Assembly: GCF_000284335.1 (NCBI RefSeq)
Contig: NC_017096.1
Location: forward strand, 1,426,001-1,490,000
From: Caldisericum exile AZM16c01
GTDB lineage: Bacteria > Caldisericota > Caldisericia > Caldisericales > Caldisericaceae
Direction of reading: 5' to 3'
Length of the DNA stretch: 64,000 nt
In this document: piece after piece, positions 25,842-35,536 of the stretch
How positions within the stretch are numbered: the stretch's first letter is position 1
How the letters are laid out: each line of letters begins with the position of its first letter
The notes under the pieces: model-generated
Database searches by the model: none
Seen by the model: the letters and a program-made list of their open reading frames with translations, nothing else
What the model was told of the DNA's origin: nothing
Position numbers and translations under genes: made by a program

Positions 25842-26624
25842 ATGAAAAAGTATTTTTTGTATTTAAACTTTGGTATACTGCCCATTTTAATGCTTCTATT
25901 TATGTATCTTTTTGTAACTGTTGTACCAAATTACCTAAAGATTTATTTCTTAATATTCATCGTTGCTTTGGCAATTTTAACGTTTTTTGAAGGACATCTT
26001 AGGTCATTTGTTTATCTTATCGCAGGCACACTTACCATTGGATTCTATTTTGTAATCCTTACATGGGGCAAACTCTATGTAAATCAGTTAAACTTTATCA
26101 CATCTCAAACCTTGCTCATTTTATTATCAGTAATTATCTGGATTGAATCGATTTACTTCAAAAGAATTCTTGACGAAAATGAATACCTTTTAAAGAGAGT
26201 CCAAGAACTCGAGAAATTTGTAGGTAACACAAGAGTTCTTACGCGAAGCGAGTTTCTTGACACTGCAAAAATATTCATTAAATCAAGCAAAAGAAGAGGA
26301 GAAAAATTGGGACTTCTTATCTTTAAATTGAAATCATTTGATGAAAAAGTGCCTACTTCCATAATTGAGACTATGGGAAAAGTAATTTCAGAAACTGTAA
26401 GAAGCGAATTTGACGCCGTTGGATTAATTAGAAGAGACACTCTTGCAGTTCTTCTTCAAAATACAAATTTCGATGGAATAAATGCAGTATTTGAAAGAAT
26501 CAAACAAAACTTGAGCAAAACCCCGAATATATATCCAGAAGAAATTTTAAACATCTTCGATGTAGAAAAAAAGGAATTCGGGAAAGACTTTGAAGATTTA
26601 CTATCCTTCCTTGAGGAGGTATAG
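25842..26624 (+). CDS. Membrane protein with degenerate GGDEF-like domain
   Basis: The 260-residue protein has about five membrane segments in the first 110 residues, a short coiled linker (RILDENEYLLKRVQELEKF) and then a cytoplasmic domain resembling GGDEF: TRSEFLDTAKIFIKSSKRRGEKLGLLIFKL and VRSEFDAVGLIRRDTLAVLL, where an active enzyme would read GR.GGDEF. The catalytic GGDEF box is replaced by RRDTL, so diguanylate cyclase activity is unlikely; a binding or structural role is possible. It precedes a processive glycosyltransferase by only 1 nt, which suggests it regulates that enzyme. The GGDEF relationship is my reading of the pattern and is moderately sure. Confidence 0.6.
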   Translation: MKKYFLYLNFGILPILMLLFMYLFVTVVPNYLKIYFLIFIVALAILTFFEGHLRSFVYLIAGTLTIGFYFVILTWGKLYVNQLNFITSQTLLILLSVIIWIESIYFKRILDENEYLLKRVQELEKFVGNTRVLTRSEFLDTAKIFIKSSKRRGEKLGLLIFKLKSFDEKVPTSIIETMGKVISETVRSEFDAVGLIRRDTLAVLLQNTNFDGINAVFERIKQNLSKTPNIYPEEILNIFDVEKKEFGKDFEDLLSFLEEV

Positions 26625-26625
26625 C

Positions 26626-27840
26626 ATGATTCTTCCAAGGCTTGTAATTGCTGTTTCCATCCTATTCTGGATCTTAATCCTTTACTATGCCGTGCTGTCA
26701 GTTGCAGGACTTATATACCGCACAAGGAGAAAGAAAGAAGTTAGCCTTGAATCATATCAAGATGTTGACATTCTAATTCCCGCACGAAACGAAGGAAAAG
26801 TCCTCTTTGAGACACTTGATGCGATGGCGAAACTTGATTATCCTGGCAAGTATACGGTTTACGTGTTAAACGACAGTTCAGAAGACAACACAAAAGAAAT
26901 TGCCGAATTTTTCGAAAAGAAGTATAAGAATTTTAAACACATAGAAGTACCTGAAGGCAGCCCGAAAGGAAAATCACGAGTGCTTAATTACGGATTAACC
27001 ATTTCTAAAAGCAAAATAATCGCAGTGTACGATGCAGATAACGAACCTGACAAATTTGCTCTTAGAAGATTAATTGAACAAATGTCTAACAATCCTAAAA
27101 ATGCAGGAGCGGTAGGCTATGTTAAGACAAAAAATATCTACAAAAATAGCCTTACAAGAATGATTGGCCTTGAGTTCATGCTATTTCAACTTGTAATGCA
27201 ATGTGGAAGATGGCAACTTTTCAAATTTGGCACACTTACTGGGACAAATTTTGTAATTAAAAGGCAAGTAATTGAAGAACTGAGTGGCTGGGATAACTAT
27301 GCGCTTGCAGAGGATGCGGAACTTACTGCAAGAATTTATGCAAAAGGATACCTTATTCCTGTGGTTGATGATTCCATTACATATGAGCAAGAACCTGAAA
27401 GTTTCAAAGTCTTTTTTAAACAAAGAACACGTTGGCTTATTGGCAATTTATACTTAATTTCAAAAATTTTTAATGAGCCTGAACTTAGAAAAGGAAAAAA
27501 TTTTATAAACAATATCCAATTAGTTTCTGTATATTATGTATTTGTTTTCTTCGTTATCGCTTCGGATATCTGGTTTGTTCTGGGACTTTTAAACAGACTT
27601 TCGATTCCATATACAATTCCGCTTTTACTTCTCTGGTTCGAAACATTGTGGATTTATACTTCGGAAATTATCGCTTCAGAGGTTATTGATAACGAAATAA
27701 ACTTTAAGAACACAATTTTTGCATTTCTCATGTACTTTACCTATGCACAACTTTGGATAATCCTTGCAATAAGAAGTTATTTCTTAAAGTTTAAACAAAG
27801 AGAAAAACAAATTGTATGGGACAAAACACCGAGATTTTAA
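26626..27840 (+). CDS. Processive family 2 glycosyltransferase (cellulose synthase/PNAG synthase-like)
   Basis: The 404-residue membrane glycosyltransferase starts at ATG 26626, with GGAGGT 8-13 nt upstream. One N-terminal membrane helix (residues about 5-30) precedes the GT-A domain. This has IPARNEG, the nucleotide-sugar DAD motif (VYDADNEP, near residue 140), the acceptor/catalytic ED in LAEDAELTARI and the processivity motif QRTRW near residue 266. Three or four C-terminal membrane helices follow. Such enzymes polymerise and export beta-linked polysaccharides; the sugar is not predictable. The partner is the preceding GGDEF-like protein. Confidence 0.88.
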   Translation: MILPRLVIAVSILFWILILYYAVLSVAGLIYRTRRKKEVSLESYQDVDILIPARNEGKVLFETLDAMAKLDYPGKYTVYVLNDSSEDNTKEIAEFFEKKYKNFKHIEVPEGSPKGKSRVLNYGLTISKSKIIAVYDADNEPDKFALRRLIEQMSNNPKNAGAVGYVKTKNIYKNSLTRMIGLEFMLFQLVMQCGRWQLFKFGTLTGTNFVIKRQVIEELSGWDNYALAEDAELTARIYAKGYLIPVVDDSITYEQEPESFKVFFKQRTRWLIGNLYLISKIFNEPELRKGKNFINNIQLVSVYYVFVFFVIASDIWFVLGLLNRLSIPYTIPLLLLWFETLWIYTSEIIASEVIDNEINFKNTIFAFLMYFTYAQLWIILAIRSYFLKFKQREKQIVWDKTPRF

Positions 27841-28007
27841 AGAATTGAGCAGTTTACTAAAATATCCATACTTTTAGGATTATATAAACTTTTCAAATTT
27901 GAAAAATAAACAATGTTAATTTCTATTCTTTAGAGGGGCATTCTTACCCAGAATTATTAAGTAAATTTACTATAAATAAGGAATTTTATTGGTTATCTTC
28001 TAAAATT

Positions 28008-28033
28008 AAGGTGAGGTGTTAACACCTCACCTT
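28008..28033. terminator. 26-bp perfect palindrome at the 3' end of a surface-protein gene
   Basis: AAGGTGAGGTGTT is followed directly by its reverse complement, so the whole 26 bp is self-complementary. The TGA stop of the minus-strand surface-protein gene (28027-28029) lies inside it. It can form a hairpin in transcripts from either strand and probably terminates both convergent genes, although neither side has a strong T-run. Confidence 0.55.
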
Positions 28034-31000
28034 ATAAAAGTTAATATAACTATTTTGCTTTGTGCATCCCACTCAACTTCTGCCCCAAGAGATTCAGCAA
28101 TAAACCTTATAGGCACCATTACTCTGCCGTTTATAATCTCAGGTTTTACTTCTTTGTTTATGGAATCAATTGGCACTTCCTTTCCGTTAATAAGAGCCTT
28201 TTCTTTTCCAACCCATAATTCAATTGTTGTGTTATAGTATAGAATAGTCACCTTTTGTGTAGATCCATCCCAGTAAACCTTGCCTCCAACAGATTCAACG
28301 ATCGCTCTTATCGGGACAAGAACTCTCCCGTTTTTAATAATTGGCGTTGTTTCTCTTCCAGGATCAATTGGCAAAGATTTTGAATTTATGTACATATTTT
28401 TATTTCCGACTTGTAATATGATTTTTGTAATTTCTATCTTCTTTATTTCTATTGTTGTTTTTGCCTTATTGCCTGCCCTATCCTCAAAGCTAAAGAAGAA
28501 ATAGTTTAGGCCTTTACTTAGTTCAACTTCTATAGAGAAACTCCCATTCTCGTTTTTTATTTCGTTTCCTCTAAAATATATTTTTGTATCATTCTCAGTT
28601 TTTCCTGTAATTTGCACTTTCCCTTTTTCTGTAACCTTTGGATAATTAATTTCACAAGTTGGTGGGGTTTTATCAAGATAAACCTTCAAAATTTCTTTTG
28701 CTTCATTTCCGTAAATATCCCTTGCTAAAATCATTATTACATTTTGTCCTTCATTCAACTTTAGACTCGTTTTAAAAAGACCTTTTGAAATACTCACTTT
28801 TTCCCCGTTTATGTATACGTTTTCAACCTCTGTATCGTCGGTTACCATTCCTGACACTTCCAACATCTCATTATTTGTCAAAAGTCCGTCATTTGGTGAA
28901 ATAATTTCAATCTTTGGGGGAGTTTTATCCTCAATCGGTTTAAAGACTGGTATTTTAATTTCTGAGACCTCCTCTTTAGTTAGGTCATCATTAAATGCCT
29001 CGATCTTCACGGAAATTTCATTTTGAGAAACATCTTCTTCATATGGAATAGGTTTTTCAAAGACTAAAAGAATTTTTCCATCTTCGCTCTTTTGGTAAGA
29101 AAAATCAATCCCAAAATCAGAAAGAGGTTTGCCATTCAAATAGCAATTAATGAATATATCTTTAAATGTAAACGGCGCTTTTATAAAAACGCTTCTATCA
29201 ATACCTGAGTAAAATTTTGATTTATCAATCCTACTTGTATAAATTTCATAGTTACCTATAATTTCTTGCACTTTCGGTGTCACTTCTACAGTACCTTTCA
29301 AAATTGCGCAATAGGGATAAGTGCTATCGCATTTTTCAAATATCTCAACAACAATACTGTTCTTATCCAAAGGATAATTAGTTATATAGTTAAATGAAAT
29401 TCCCTTAAAGATAACATTTGAATTAGCATAGACATAATCTATATTATCATCGTAACCAAATAGGATAGGTAAATCGGGAATGTTTGTCCCTGTTATATGA
29501 AGTGGATTAAACCACAAGTCAGAAAGTGTTTTGCGCTCCCTTCCTCCTCTGTAAGAAACAGTAATTGAATCCTGCAATTTTTGTCCTCTTGAATTCACCA
29601 TATATACATGAACTATTGAAAAGGAATTATCAACTTTAATTTTTAAATCTTTAATTTCTCCAATTTCAAATTTTACAGGATCCACTTCGTAAAGCATTTC
29701 CAAAGTTTCTGAAGTTAAATAAAATGTTTCAGAAATGCTCTTTGAACAACATGCGTTATATGGAGTTGGCGTCGCTTGGGACCAAGGTGTTGTCTTATCT
29801 TTATTTGCTCTTTCCCATATAATTGCTTTAATCTTTATATAAGCTCCTTTCAAACTTTTTACATAGTAAATGTTTTTAATTCCTGTCTTCGTATCATGGT
29901 TTTCAAGTCCTGGTCCAATTTCAGTTTCCACTTTGTAAACATAATAATTTTCTTTTAATGTGTATTTCGGACTTACAGGATCTTTAATTCCTGGAACAGG
30001 GAAAACCCCACAGTTTATTTCAAGAGAATATCCAATTTTAATTGGAACAAGGTCAAAAACATCTTTTCCAAGTGTCAAATCCTTGTAAGGCCCTGCTCCG
30101 TATGGCGCTTTCGAAAATTTTGCATCAACCTCGATGTATGGATTAAAGTAGGTCAACTTTTTGGTCATTTTTACAATTTTATTTGAAATAACGATATCTT
30201 TTACATAAATTTCAACCAAATTACCTTTTACATGCCCCCCATAGATTTTATATACACCTTCTGAAATTTCCTTTATACTCGGATTTTGCCAGGTTGAACC
30301 TATTATGAAATTAGCGCTTTTCCCTGAGATAAGATTTCCTTTTGAATCTTTAAGAACAACCACTATTGACTGTTCAAGATTTCCTTCCTCATCGTTATAA
30401 ATAGGCGCGTTGGGGGTTAACTCCTCAAGTTTCCAAGTTTCTGTAAGATAGTTTGGCATTATTGCATAAACTATCGCATCCGAACCAGTGGAAGATGGAT
30501 ACCCGTCGCTTATAATTAAATAAGAATCTCCCAAGATACCTGACCCAGGGAAAACGAGATTAAAATAAGAATTGGTCGTGCTTTTTACCGCAAGTTTCTT
30601 ATTTGGATTAACAACACTTACAGTAATGGGGTTTGTTGGTGCAACATTGTTGCCAAGTTTTACTTTTCCCTCGACAGTTGATGTCATATTTGAACACATC
30701 TTGATGTCTGCCTTTATTAATTCAAAGTTATAAACAATGTATATTTCCTTCGTTATTATCCATGATGGACTTGTTAAAGAATCGGTTGCAAAAATCACAT
30801 ACTTCCCATCCTTATTTACAGAAGCAACAATTGAAAATTCATTTTTTGTATTCAACTGTGTCTGAACAAGGATATTACCGCTTAAATCCTTCAAACCTAC
30901 ATACCAGGAACTGCTTTGATTTTCGTTAATCCTACCATAAATTATTTCTCCCACTTTATAAACAAAAGCATCTTCATTTAAGAGAGTCCCCTGTGTATTG

Positions 31001-31152
31001 AAGTTTGGTATAGGATCAAAATAGAAAACTTTCTCTGTTTGTTTATCAATAAGGTCAATTTGTGTTGGCAAAGCATTTATCTCTTTAGGACTTATAAAAA
31101 GACTAACTATGAATAAGATATAAAAGAAAGTAACAACCTTTTTAAATTTCAT
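28027..31152 (-). CDS. Giant secreted surface protein with Ig-like and two C-terminal stalk domains (paralogue of the 43106-46711 product)
   Basis: This protein of about 1041 residues starts at ATG 31152, fixed by AGGAGG 9-14 nt upstream; a GTG nine bases earlier lies too close to that site. It has a signal peptide (basic MKFKK, hydrophobic core, cleavage near INA). The N-terminal about 480 residues are homologous to the large protein at 43106-46711 (shared YFDPIPNFNTQGTL/YYNPVPGFGTPGTL, IIWERANKD/IIWEKANKD and YNACC). Two Ig-like repeats starting TPPKIEIISP and TPPTCEINYP follow, then two copper-amine-oxidase-N-like modules (NGRVLVPIRAI, NGRVMVPIRFI). It is likely exported and part of the cell surface layer. 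Confidence 0.8.
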   Translation of the reverse strand: MKFKKVVTFFYILFIVSLFISPKEINALPTQIDLIDKQTEKVFYFDPIPNFNTQGTLLNEDAFVYKVGEIIYGRINENQSSSWYVGLKDLSGNILVQTQLNTKNEFSIVASVNKDGKYVIFATDSLTSPSWIITKEIYIVYNFELIKADIKMCSNMTSTVEGKVKLGNNVAPTNPITVSVVNPNKKLAVKSTTNSYFNLVFPGSGILGDSYLIISDGYPSSTGSDAIVYAIMPNYLTETWKLEELTPNAPIYNDEEGNLEQSIVVVLKDSKGNLISGKSANFIIGSTWQNPSIKEISEGVYKIYGGHVKGNLVEIYVKDIVISNKIVKMTKKLTYFNPYIEVDAKFSKAPYGAGPYKDLTLGKDVFDLVPIKIGYSLEINCGVFPVPGIKDPVSPKYTLKENYYVYKVETEIGPGLENHDTKTGIKNIYYVKSLKGAYIKIKAIIWERANKDKTTPWSQATPTPYNACCSKSISETFYLTSETLEMLYEVDPVKFEIGEIKDLKIKVDNSFSIVHVYMVNSRGQKLQDSITVSYRGGRERKTLSDLWFNPLHITGTNIPDLPILFGYDDNIDYVYANSNVIFKGISFNYITNYPLDKNSIVVEIFEKCDSTYPYCAILKGTVEVTPKVQEIIGNYEIYTSRIDKSKFYSGIDRSVFIKAPFTFKDIFINCYLNGKPLSDFGIDFSYQKSEDGKILLVFEKPIPYEEDVSQNEISVKIEAFNDDLTKEEVSEIKIPVFKPIEDKTPPKIEIISPNDGLLTNNEMLEVSGMVTDDTEVENVYINGEKVSISKGLFKTSLKLNEGQNVIMILARDIYGNEAKEILKVYLDKTPPTCEINYPKVTEKGKVQITGKTENDTKIYFRGNEIKNENGSFSIEVELSKGLNYFFFSFEDRAGNKAKTTIEIKKIEITKIILQVGNKNMYINSKSLPIDPGRETTPIIKNGRVLVPIRAIVESVGGKVYWDGSTQKVTILYYNTTIELWVGKEKALINGKEVPIDSINKEVKPEIINGRVMVPIRFIAESLGAEVEWDAQSKIVILTFIR

Positions 31153-31211
31153 TTGTACCACCTCCTATTTTATTTTACACCCACTATTGAAAAATTAAAA
31201 AACAATTTAAT

Positions 31212-31234
31212 AAAAAAAGGGGGCTTCGCCCCCC
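31212..31234 (-). terminator. Rho-independent terminator after the surface-protein gene at 31256
   Basis: On the minus strand the C/G stem (GGGGG at 31229-31233 region pairing with CCCCC at 31219-31223, GAAG-type loop) is followed by a run of seven T (31212-31218). It sits 22 nt after the stop of the upstream gene. Confidence 0.85.
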
Positions 31235-31255
31235 ATTTAAAACATCAAAACTTCT

Positions 31256-34200
31256 CTACTTTGGATAAATAATAATAATCGTCTTTGTTGCTCCGTCCCA
31301 TTCAACTGAAGCATTAAGCGACTCCGAAATAAATCTTAATGGCACATACGTGTAATTCCCAATTATCTGTGGTGCAACATCAAGTGTAACCTTTTTACCA
31401 TTAACCGATGCATAGCTTACACCAATTTGAAGGTAAATTGTCGTATCTCCCAACTTGATAATCACGAGTCTAAATACAGGTTCCCATGCAATTTCGGCGT
31501 TAAATGCAGTTGCTATTGTTCTTATTGGAACAAGGGTTCTTCCGTTAACAATCTTTGGCGGTGCATCAAGTTGAATTGCCTTATCGTTTAGAATGGCGTT
31601 CTTGTTGTCAACTTGCAAAATAAGTTTTGTCTTCTTCACGTAGTTAATTGGTATTACTTGTCGAGCCTGATTCCCTGCAAGATCCTCCGCAATAACTTCG
31701 ATTGAGTTAAGGCCTTCTGTTGTAAGTGTCACTCTATAGGAGAATTTAAAATCACTTCCAACTTGAACTTGTTGCCCATTTACGGTAACTTTAACTGCAT
31801 CAGCATCGGTTATTCCTTCAACATTAACGTAAGGCACATTTACTGTTTGGAATGCAACAGGTTTCGTTACGGTAAGTTTTGGTGGCGTTGTGTCAAGCGA
31901 AACTGTAAGGGTTGTCTGATTGGTATTTCCTGCAACATCTTTTGCAACAATTGTGAATGTGGTCTTGCCAACAATTGTTGTTGCATATTCAAATGTTAAA
32001 TCAGGTTTTACGATAACAGGTGCACCGTTTACGGTAAGGGTTGCTTGCTCTGATACCCTTCCTTTTATGGTAATATCTTTTGAGTTCAAAACTGCATTGT
32101 CTTGAGGTGATGTAATTGTAATCGTAGGTTTTATGGTATCAACCTTGAATTGAAGAGATTTAGCAACTTCCGTATTTCCGTATTTGTCCTTTGCATAGAA
32201 GTAAAGAGTATGCACTCCGTCAGGAATTGATATAGGCGCACTGTATAACTGCGGTGAAGGATTATCAATATAGAAGTAGATTTGTGGATTTGTATCAACA
32301 GGGCTTGTTGCAGTAAGAGTAATTCTTGGTGTTGTCTTATAATATCCGTTTTCGCCGTCAGGTTGTGCTGGGCTTACGGCTGCGGTAGTTACAGGGAGTA
32401 TAACGATCTTAAATGTATCCGAATCGATTGGAGTTGTCTCTTTTGATGTATAAACAGAAATCTTATAGTCTCCTGACTGAGTTGGGTTTTTTATCCCTGC
32501 GCTTTTATCAATTGCAACTGTTACCTGTGAGTTTGCACCAATATTTACAGATGGTTTTATGTCTATTCTATTTACGCTTTTCGTTACTTGAAGTGCATTT
32601 ACATTATTTACCTTAACGAGACCCGTCTGAATTGTCGAAGGCAATGTAAATTGCGATGGAAATACTAATGAGATTGTGTCAGATGTTGTAAGTGCACCAC
32701 CTGACCCTGTATTAAAAATAATCGTCACCCCAACATCGTCACTTACGGCATAAGAGGTAAGTTGCACCTGTGGTTTTGATACAGTTGATTTAACAATATC
32801 AACGTTATCCATAACTTCAACAACATCCTTACTTGTGGAAACCTTAATTTGATATGTGCCTGAGGAAGAGGGGTTAATAATGTTTGCGTTCTTCGAAATT
32901 ACAACTGTCACGGTGGAATTTGCTCCTACATCAACAGGTGTTGTAATTGTCAATTTTCCGCTTGTATTTGTAATCGATGTTGTGCACTGCGTTCCGTTAA
33001 CAGTAACATAAACACCACTTATTGAGCTTGGAGTTGTAAATCCTGTTGGGAATGCCACATAGATTTTATCGGAAGCACTCCTTGACAGTGCACCACTTGA
33101 AGAAGTTTTAAATGTGATTGTATATTGGGCGTTAGCATTCTGTGTTGGCGGATCAACCACAACATCAAGATTTGAAATAGAAGTGCCAGTAATGGTATAG
33201 TATGCAGGAACGGGGATAATATCTTTACTTGTAGAAACTTTTAAAGTATATGTTCCTGGCGTGCTTGGATTAACGATTCCAAAATTGTTAGATATTTGGA
33301 CGATTACAAATTGGCCGTTGTTTATAGCAAGTGTCGAAGGAATATATATTGTTAGTAGGTTTCCACTTACCAACCTATTGCTGCAAGCTATACCGTTTAC
33401 TGAAATATACGTTGGGTTAGTGTTTGCTGGCACTGTGGTACCTTCTGGAAATTCAATTTTTATGTAGTCAGTTGTAGGCGATAAACCACCTGTTGGGCTT
33501 ACATTGAACTGAATAGTATAAGACGCATTGGAAGATGCAGAATTTGGGCTTACCGTAACTGTTGGAGAAGATACACTTGTGCCTATAAGCGTAAAAGGAT
33601 TTGAGTCAACTGGTGTTGTTTCCTTGCTTGTAGAAACTTTTACCGTTAAGGGAACGTTTGAAGTTGTAGTATTAATAATGCCAAATGTATCAGGGATGTA
33701 TACCTGTTGGACAACGCCTGCATTTAAGGCTATAGGTACTTTTATCTGCATTTTTGTAGAAGTGGGATATGATATATACGTTGAAGGAACCTGAGAAGTA
33801 CCAACATACATAACATTGTTAGGAATAGGTGTCGGAAGTGTTGTTCCTGTTGGAAATTCTATGTAAATATAGTCTGTGTTTTGCACTAAAGAAACATTTG
33901 GCGTAAATTGAATGAAGTATGAGGCTTTTGTTCCAGCAAGAAGTGGATTTACCGAAACATAAACACCTGTAACTGCACTTGTTATTGTTAATGTACCATA
34001 ACCAGCTCCCTCTCCTGAAGTAGTTGTGCTTATCGTAATAGAATAAGTTCCACCTATTGGCGGATTTTTTACACCTGCCGAATTCGAAATAAAAACAGAA
34101 ACATAACCTGCTCCAAGACCGCCTGGTTGAGATGGCACTATTGTAATGACCTGCCCTGAAGCAGAAACTGATGTAGGATAGACGCCATTAACCTGCACAT

Positions 34201-34435
34201 AGTTTGTATTCCATGCTCCTTGTGGCACAGTAAATCCCGATGGAAATGTAATAAATATAGATCCAGATGCTGCAAGTGGATTTTGCATAAAAAATGAAAT
34301 CGAATACGATGCAAATGCTCCTGCTGTGTTTGGAGTGGCGCTAACAGAGACGCTATAAACTGCTTTTGTAGGAATCGCAATTCCAACTAATGTTAACGTA
34401 AAAATTAATAAGAAAACTAATAACTTCTTAAACAT
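31256..34435 (-). CDS. Giant secreted repeat protein with stalk domains
   Basis: The 1059-residue protein has a signal peptide (MFKKLLVFLLIFTLTLVGIA..., cleavage near TKA). It then has about five copies of a roughly 105-residue beta-rich repeat. Each begins like V.VSP.....A.Y.I.F, has a central I.I.FP.GT..P and VNG, and ends GI.NP...GTY...VSTS. Copies start near residues 27, 133, 240, 345 and 450. Two Ig-like modules (TKPTITITSP, TTPPKLTVTKP) follow, then two stalk modules (NGRTLVPIRTI, YVPLRFISESLNASVEWD). AAGGAGG precedes the ATG. It belongs to the same paralogue set as the genes at 37365 and 40197; surface location is inferred. Confidence 0.8.
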   Translation of the reverse strand: MFKKLLVFLLIFTLTLVGIAIPTKAVYSVSVSATPNTAGAFASYSISFFMQNPLAASGSIFITFPSGFTVPQGAWNTNYVQVNGVYPTSVSASGQVITIVPSQPGGLGAGYVSVFISNSAGVKNPPIGGTYSITISTTTSGEGAGYGTLTITSAVTGVYVSVNPLLAGTKASYFIQFTPNVSLVQNTDYIYIEFPTGTTLPTPIPNNVMYVGTSQVPSTYISYPTSTKMQIKVPIALNAGVVQQVYIPDTFGIINTTTSNVPLTVKVSTSKETTPVDSNPFTLIGTSVSSPTVTVSPNSASSNASYTIQFNVSPTGGLSPTTDYIKIEFPEGTTVPANTNPTYISVNGIACSNRLVSGNLLTIYIPSTLAINNGQFVIVQISNNFGIVNPSTPGTYTLKVSTSKDIIPVPAYYTITGTSISNLDVVVDPPTQNANAQYTITFKTSSSGALSRSASDKIYVAFPTGFTTPSSISGVYVTVNGTQCTTSITNTSGKLTITTPVDVGANSTVTVVISKNANIINPSSSGTYQIKVSTSKDVVEVMDNVDIVKSTVSKPQVQLTSYAVSDDVGVTIIFNTGSGGALTTSDTISLVFPSQFTLPSTIQTGLVKVNNVNALQVTKSVNRIDIKPSVNIGANSQVTVAIDKSAGIKNPTQSGDYKISVYTSKETTPIDSDTFKIVILPVTTAAVSPAQPDGENGYYKTTPRITLTATSPVDTNPQIYFYIDNPSPQLYSAPISIPDGVHTLYFYAKDKYGNTEVAKSLQFKVDTIKPTITITSPQDNAVLNSKDITIKGRVSEQATLTVNGAPVIVKPDLTFEYATTIVGKTTFTIVAKDVAGNTNQTTLTVSLDTTPPKLTVTKPVAFQTVNVPYVNVEGITDADAVKVTVNGQQVQVGSDFKFSYRVTLTTEGLNSIEVIAEDLAGNQARQVIPINYVKKTKLILQVDNKNAILNDKAIQLDAPPKIVNGRTLVPIRTIATAFNAEIAWEPVFRLVIIKLGDTTIYLQIGVSYASVNGKKVTLDVAPQIIGNYTYVPLRFISESLNASVEWDGATKTIIIIYPK

Positions 34436-34541
34436 AATCTTAACCTCCTTTCAAGGCTTGTAAGTCTTTGTCTAATTATAGCAAAAATTCTTTTCACCAT
34501 ATATTAGATACTAAAACCTTCAAAAAAGTTCCGCAGATTGA

Positions 34542-35174
34542 TTAAATTTTTGAAAATTCTTTTGAAAGTGCTAAATATTTTTTAACCTCAGTATCATCGA
34601 ATTGACCAAATTCATCGTAATATTCTGACACAGCAAAGAAATACTTATCAATATGCAAAGCAATCACTTTTGCAATCTCCCTCAATTTTGTATAGCCTTC
34701 ATAAGATGAAACAGGCACTGCAACATAAACTTCCTTGGGCTCGTATTTAAGAATACTTTTTACGCCTGCAAATAGCGTTTCACCTGTTGCGATACCATCA
34801 TCTATAACAAGCACAACCTTATCTTTAACGCCCTTAAAATCAAAAATTACACCATAACTTTCCGCCCGTTTTTTCATGAGGTCGACAGTTTTTCTTATAA
34901 TTTCCTCTAAATAATATTTTTCTTCGGATTGTCCATACTCGTTTATAATGTAATCACCATCAATTGACACCGCACCAATTGCAAATTCTTCATTTATAGA
35001 TGATGGAATTTTGTGCGAAAAAAGTGGTATTATTTCCTTTTTAAACTCTCTTGCAATTGGAAATGCAACCTCAACACCACCTCTGGGACACGCAAATAAA
35101 TAATCAAAGGCAATGCCCTCATCAGAAATTGCCTTTGCAAGTTTTTCTCCTGCATCAAGCCTATTTTTAAACAT
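34542..35174 (-). CDS. Phosphoribosyltransferase-domain protein
   Basis: The 210-residue protein of the type I phosphoribosyltransferase fold has the PRPP-binding loop VVLVIDDGIATGETL near residues 119-133. N-terminal features FKNRLDAGEKLAKAI, FACPRGGVEVAFPIA and FAIGAVSIDGDYIINE match a widespread family of stand-alone PRTases of unknown substrate. It starts 2 nt after the hepT stop, so it is cotranscribed with the toxin-antitoxin-like pair and the bactofilin genes. No specific reaction can be assigned. Confidence 0.85.
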   Translation of the reverse strand: MFKNRLDAGEKLAKAISDEGIAFDYLFACPRGGVEVAFPIAREFKKEIIPLFSHKIPSSINEEFAIGAVSIDGDYIINEYGQSEEKYYLEEIIRKTVDLMKKRAESYGVIFDFKGVKDKVVLVIDDGIATGETLFAGVKSILKYEPKEVYVAVPVSSYEGYTKLREIAKVIALHIDKYFFAVSEYYDEFGQFDDTEVKKYLALSKEFSKI

Positions 35175-35176
35175 AC

Positions 35177-35536
35177 CTACGATTTGTGCGTTTCCCCAAG
35201 ATCTTCCAAAATTTTATCCAAAGTTCTTTCAAGGTTCCCAAGTTTGTTTTGAACTACATCCCAAACTATTTCGAGATTTACTCCAAAGTAAAAGTGAATT
35301 ACTTTATCTCTCAGGCCAGCAATACTTTTCCAATTAACCACTGAGTATTTATTTTTTATCTCAGGTGAAATATTTTTGACAGCTTCTCCAATTATTTCAA
35401 GATTCCTCAATACAGCGTCTTGTTTCTCTGTTTTTGCAATAAATGTTCCAAAATCAATGTCCTTAGTATAATTTTTTATTCTATCAATTGCTTCTTTAAT
35501 ATCAAAGAGATACTCTCTATCTTTTCTCTTAGACAT
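35177..35536 (-). CDS. hepT: HepT-like HEPN-domain protein (DUF86)
   Basis: This is a 119-residue all-helical protein of the HepT family. The HEPN RNase/AMPylation-target motif RX4HXY is present as RDKVIHFY near residues 75-82. N-terminal YLFDIKEAIDRIKNYTKDI and central AVLRNLEIIGEAVKNIS are family-typical. In MntA-HepT modules the nucleotidyltransferase MntA AMPylates the Tyr of this motif and silences the RNase. It overlaps the mntA stop by 8 nt, the standard arrangement. Confidence 0.88.
   Translation of the reverse strand: MSKRKDREYLFDIKEAIDRIKNYTKDIDFGTFIAKTEKQDAVLRNLEIIGEAVKNISPEIKNKYSVVNWKSIAGLRDKVIHFYFGVNLEIVWDVVQNKLGNLERTLDKILEDLGETHKS

Noticed and set aside
25842-26624. Active diguanylate cyclase
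   Set aside because: The GGDEF box is replaced by RRDTL and no I-site is visible, so only a degenerate domain is claimed.
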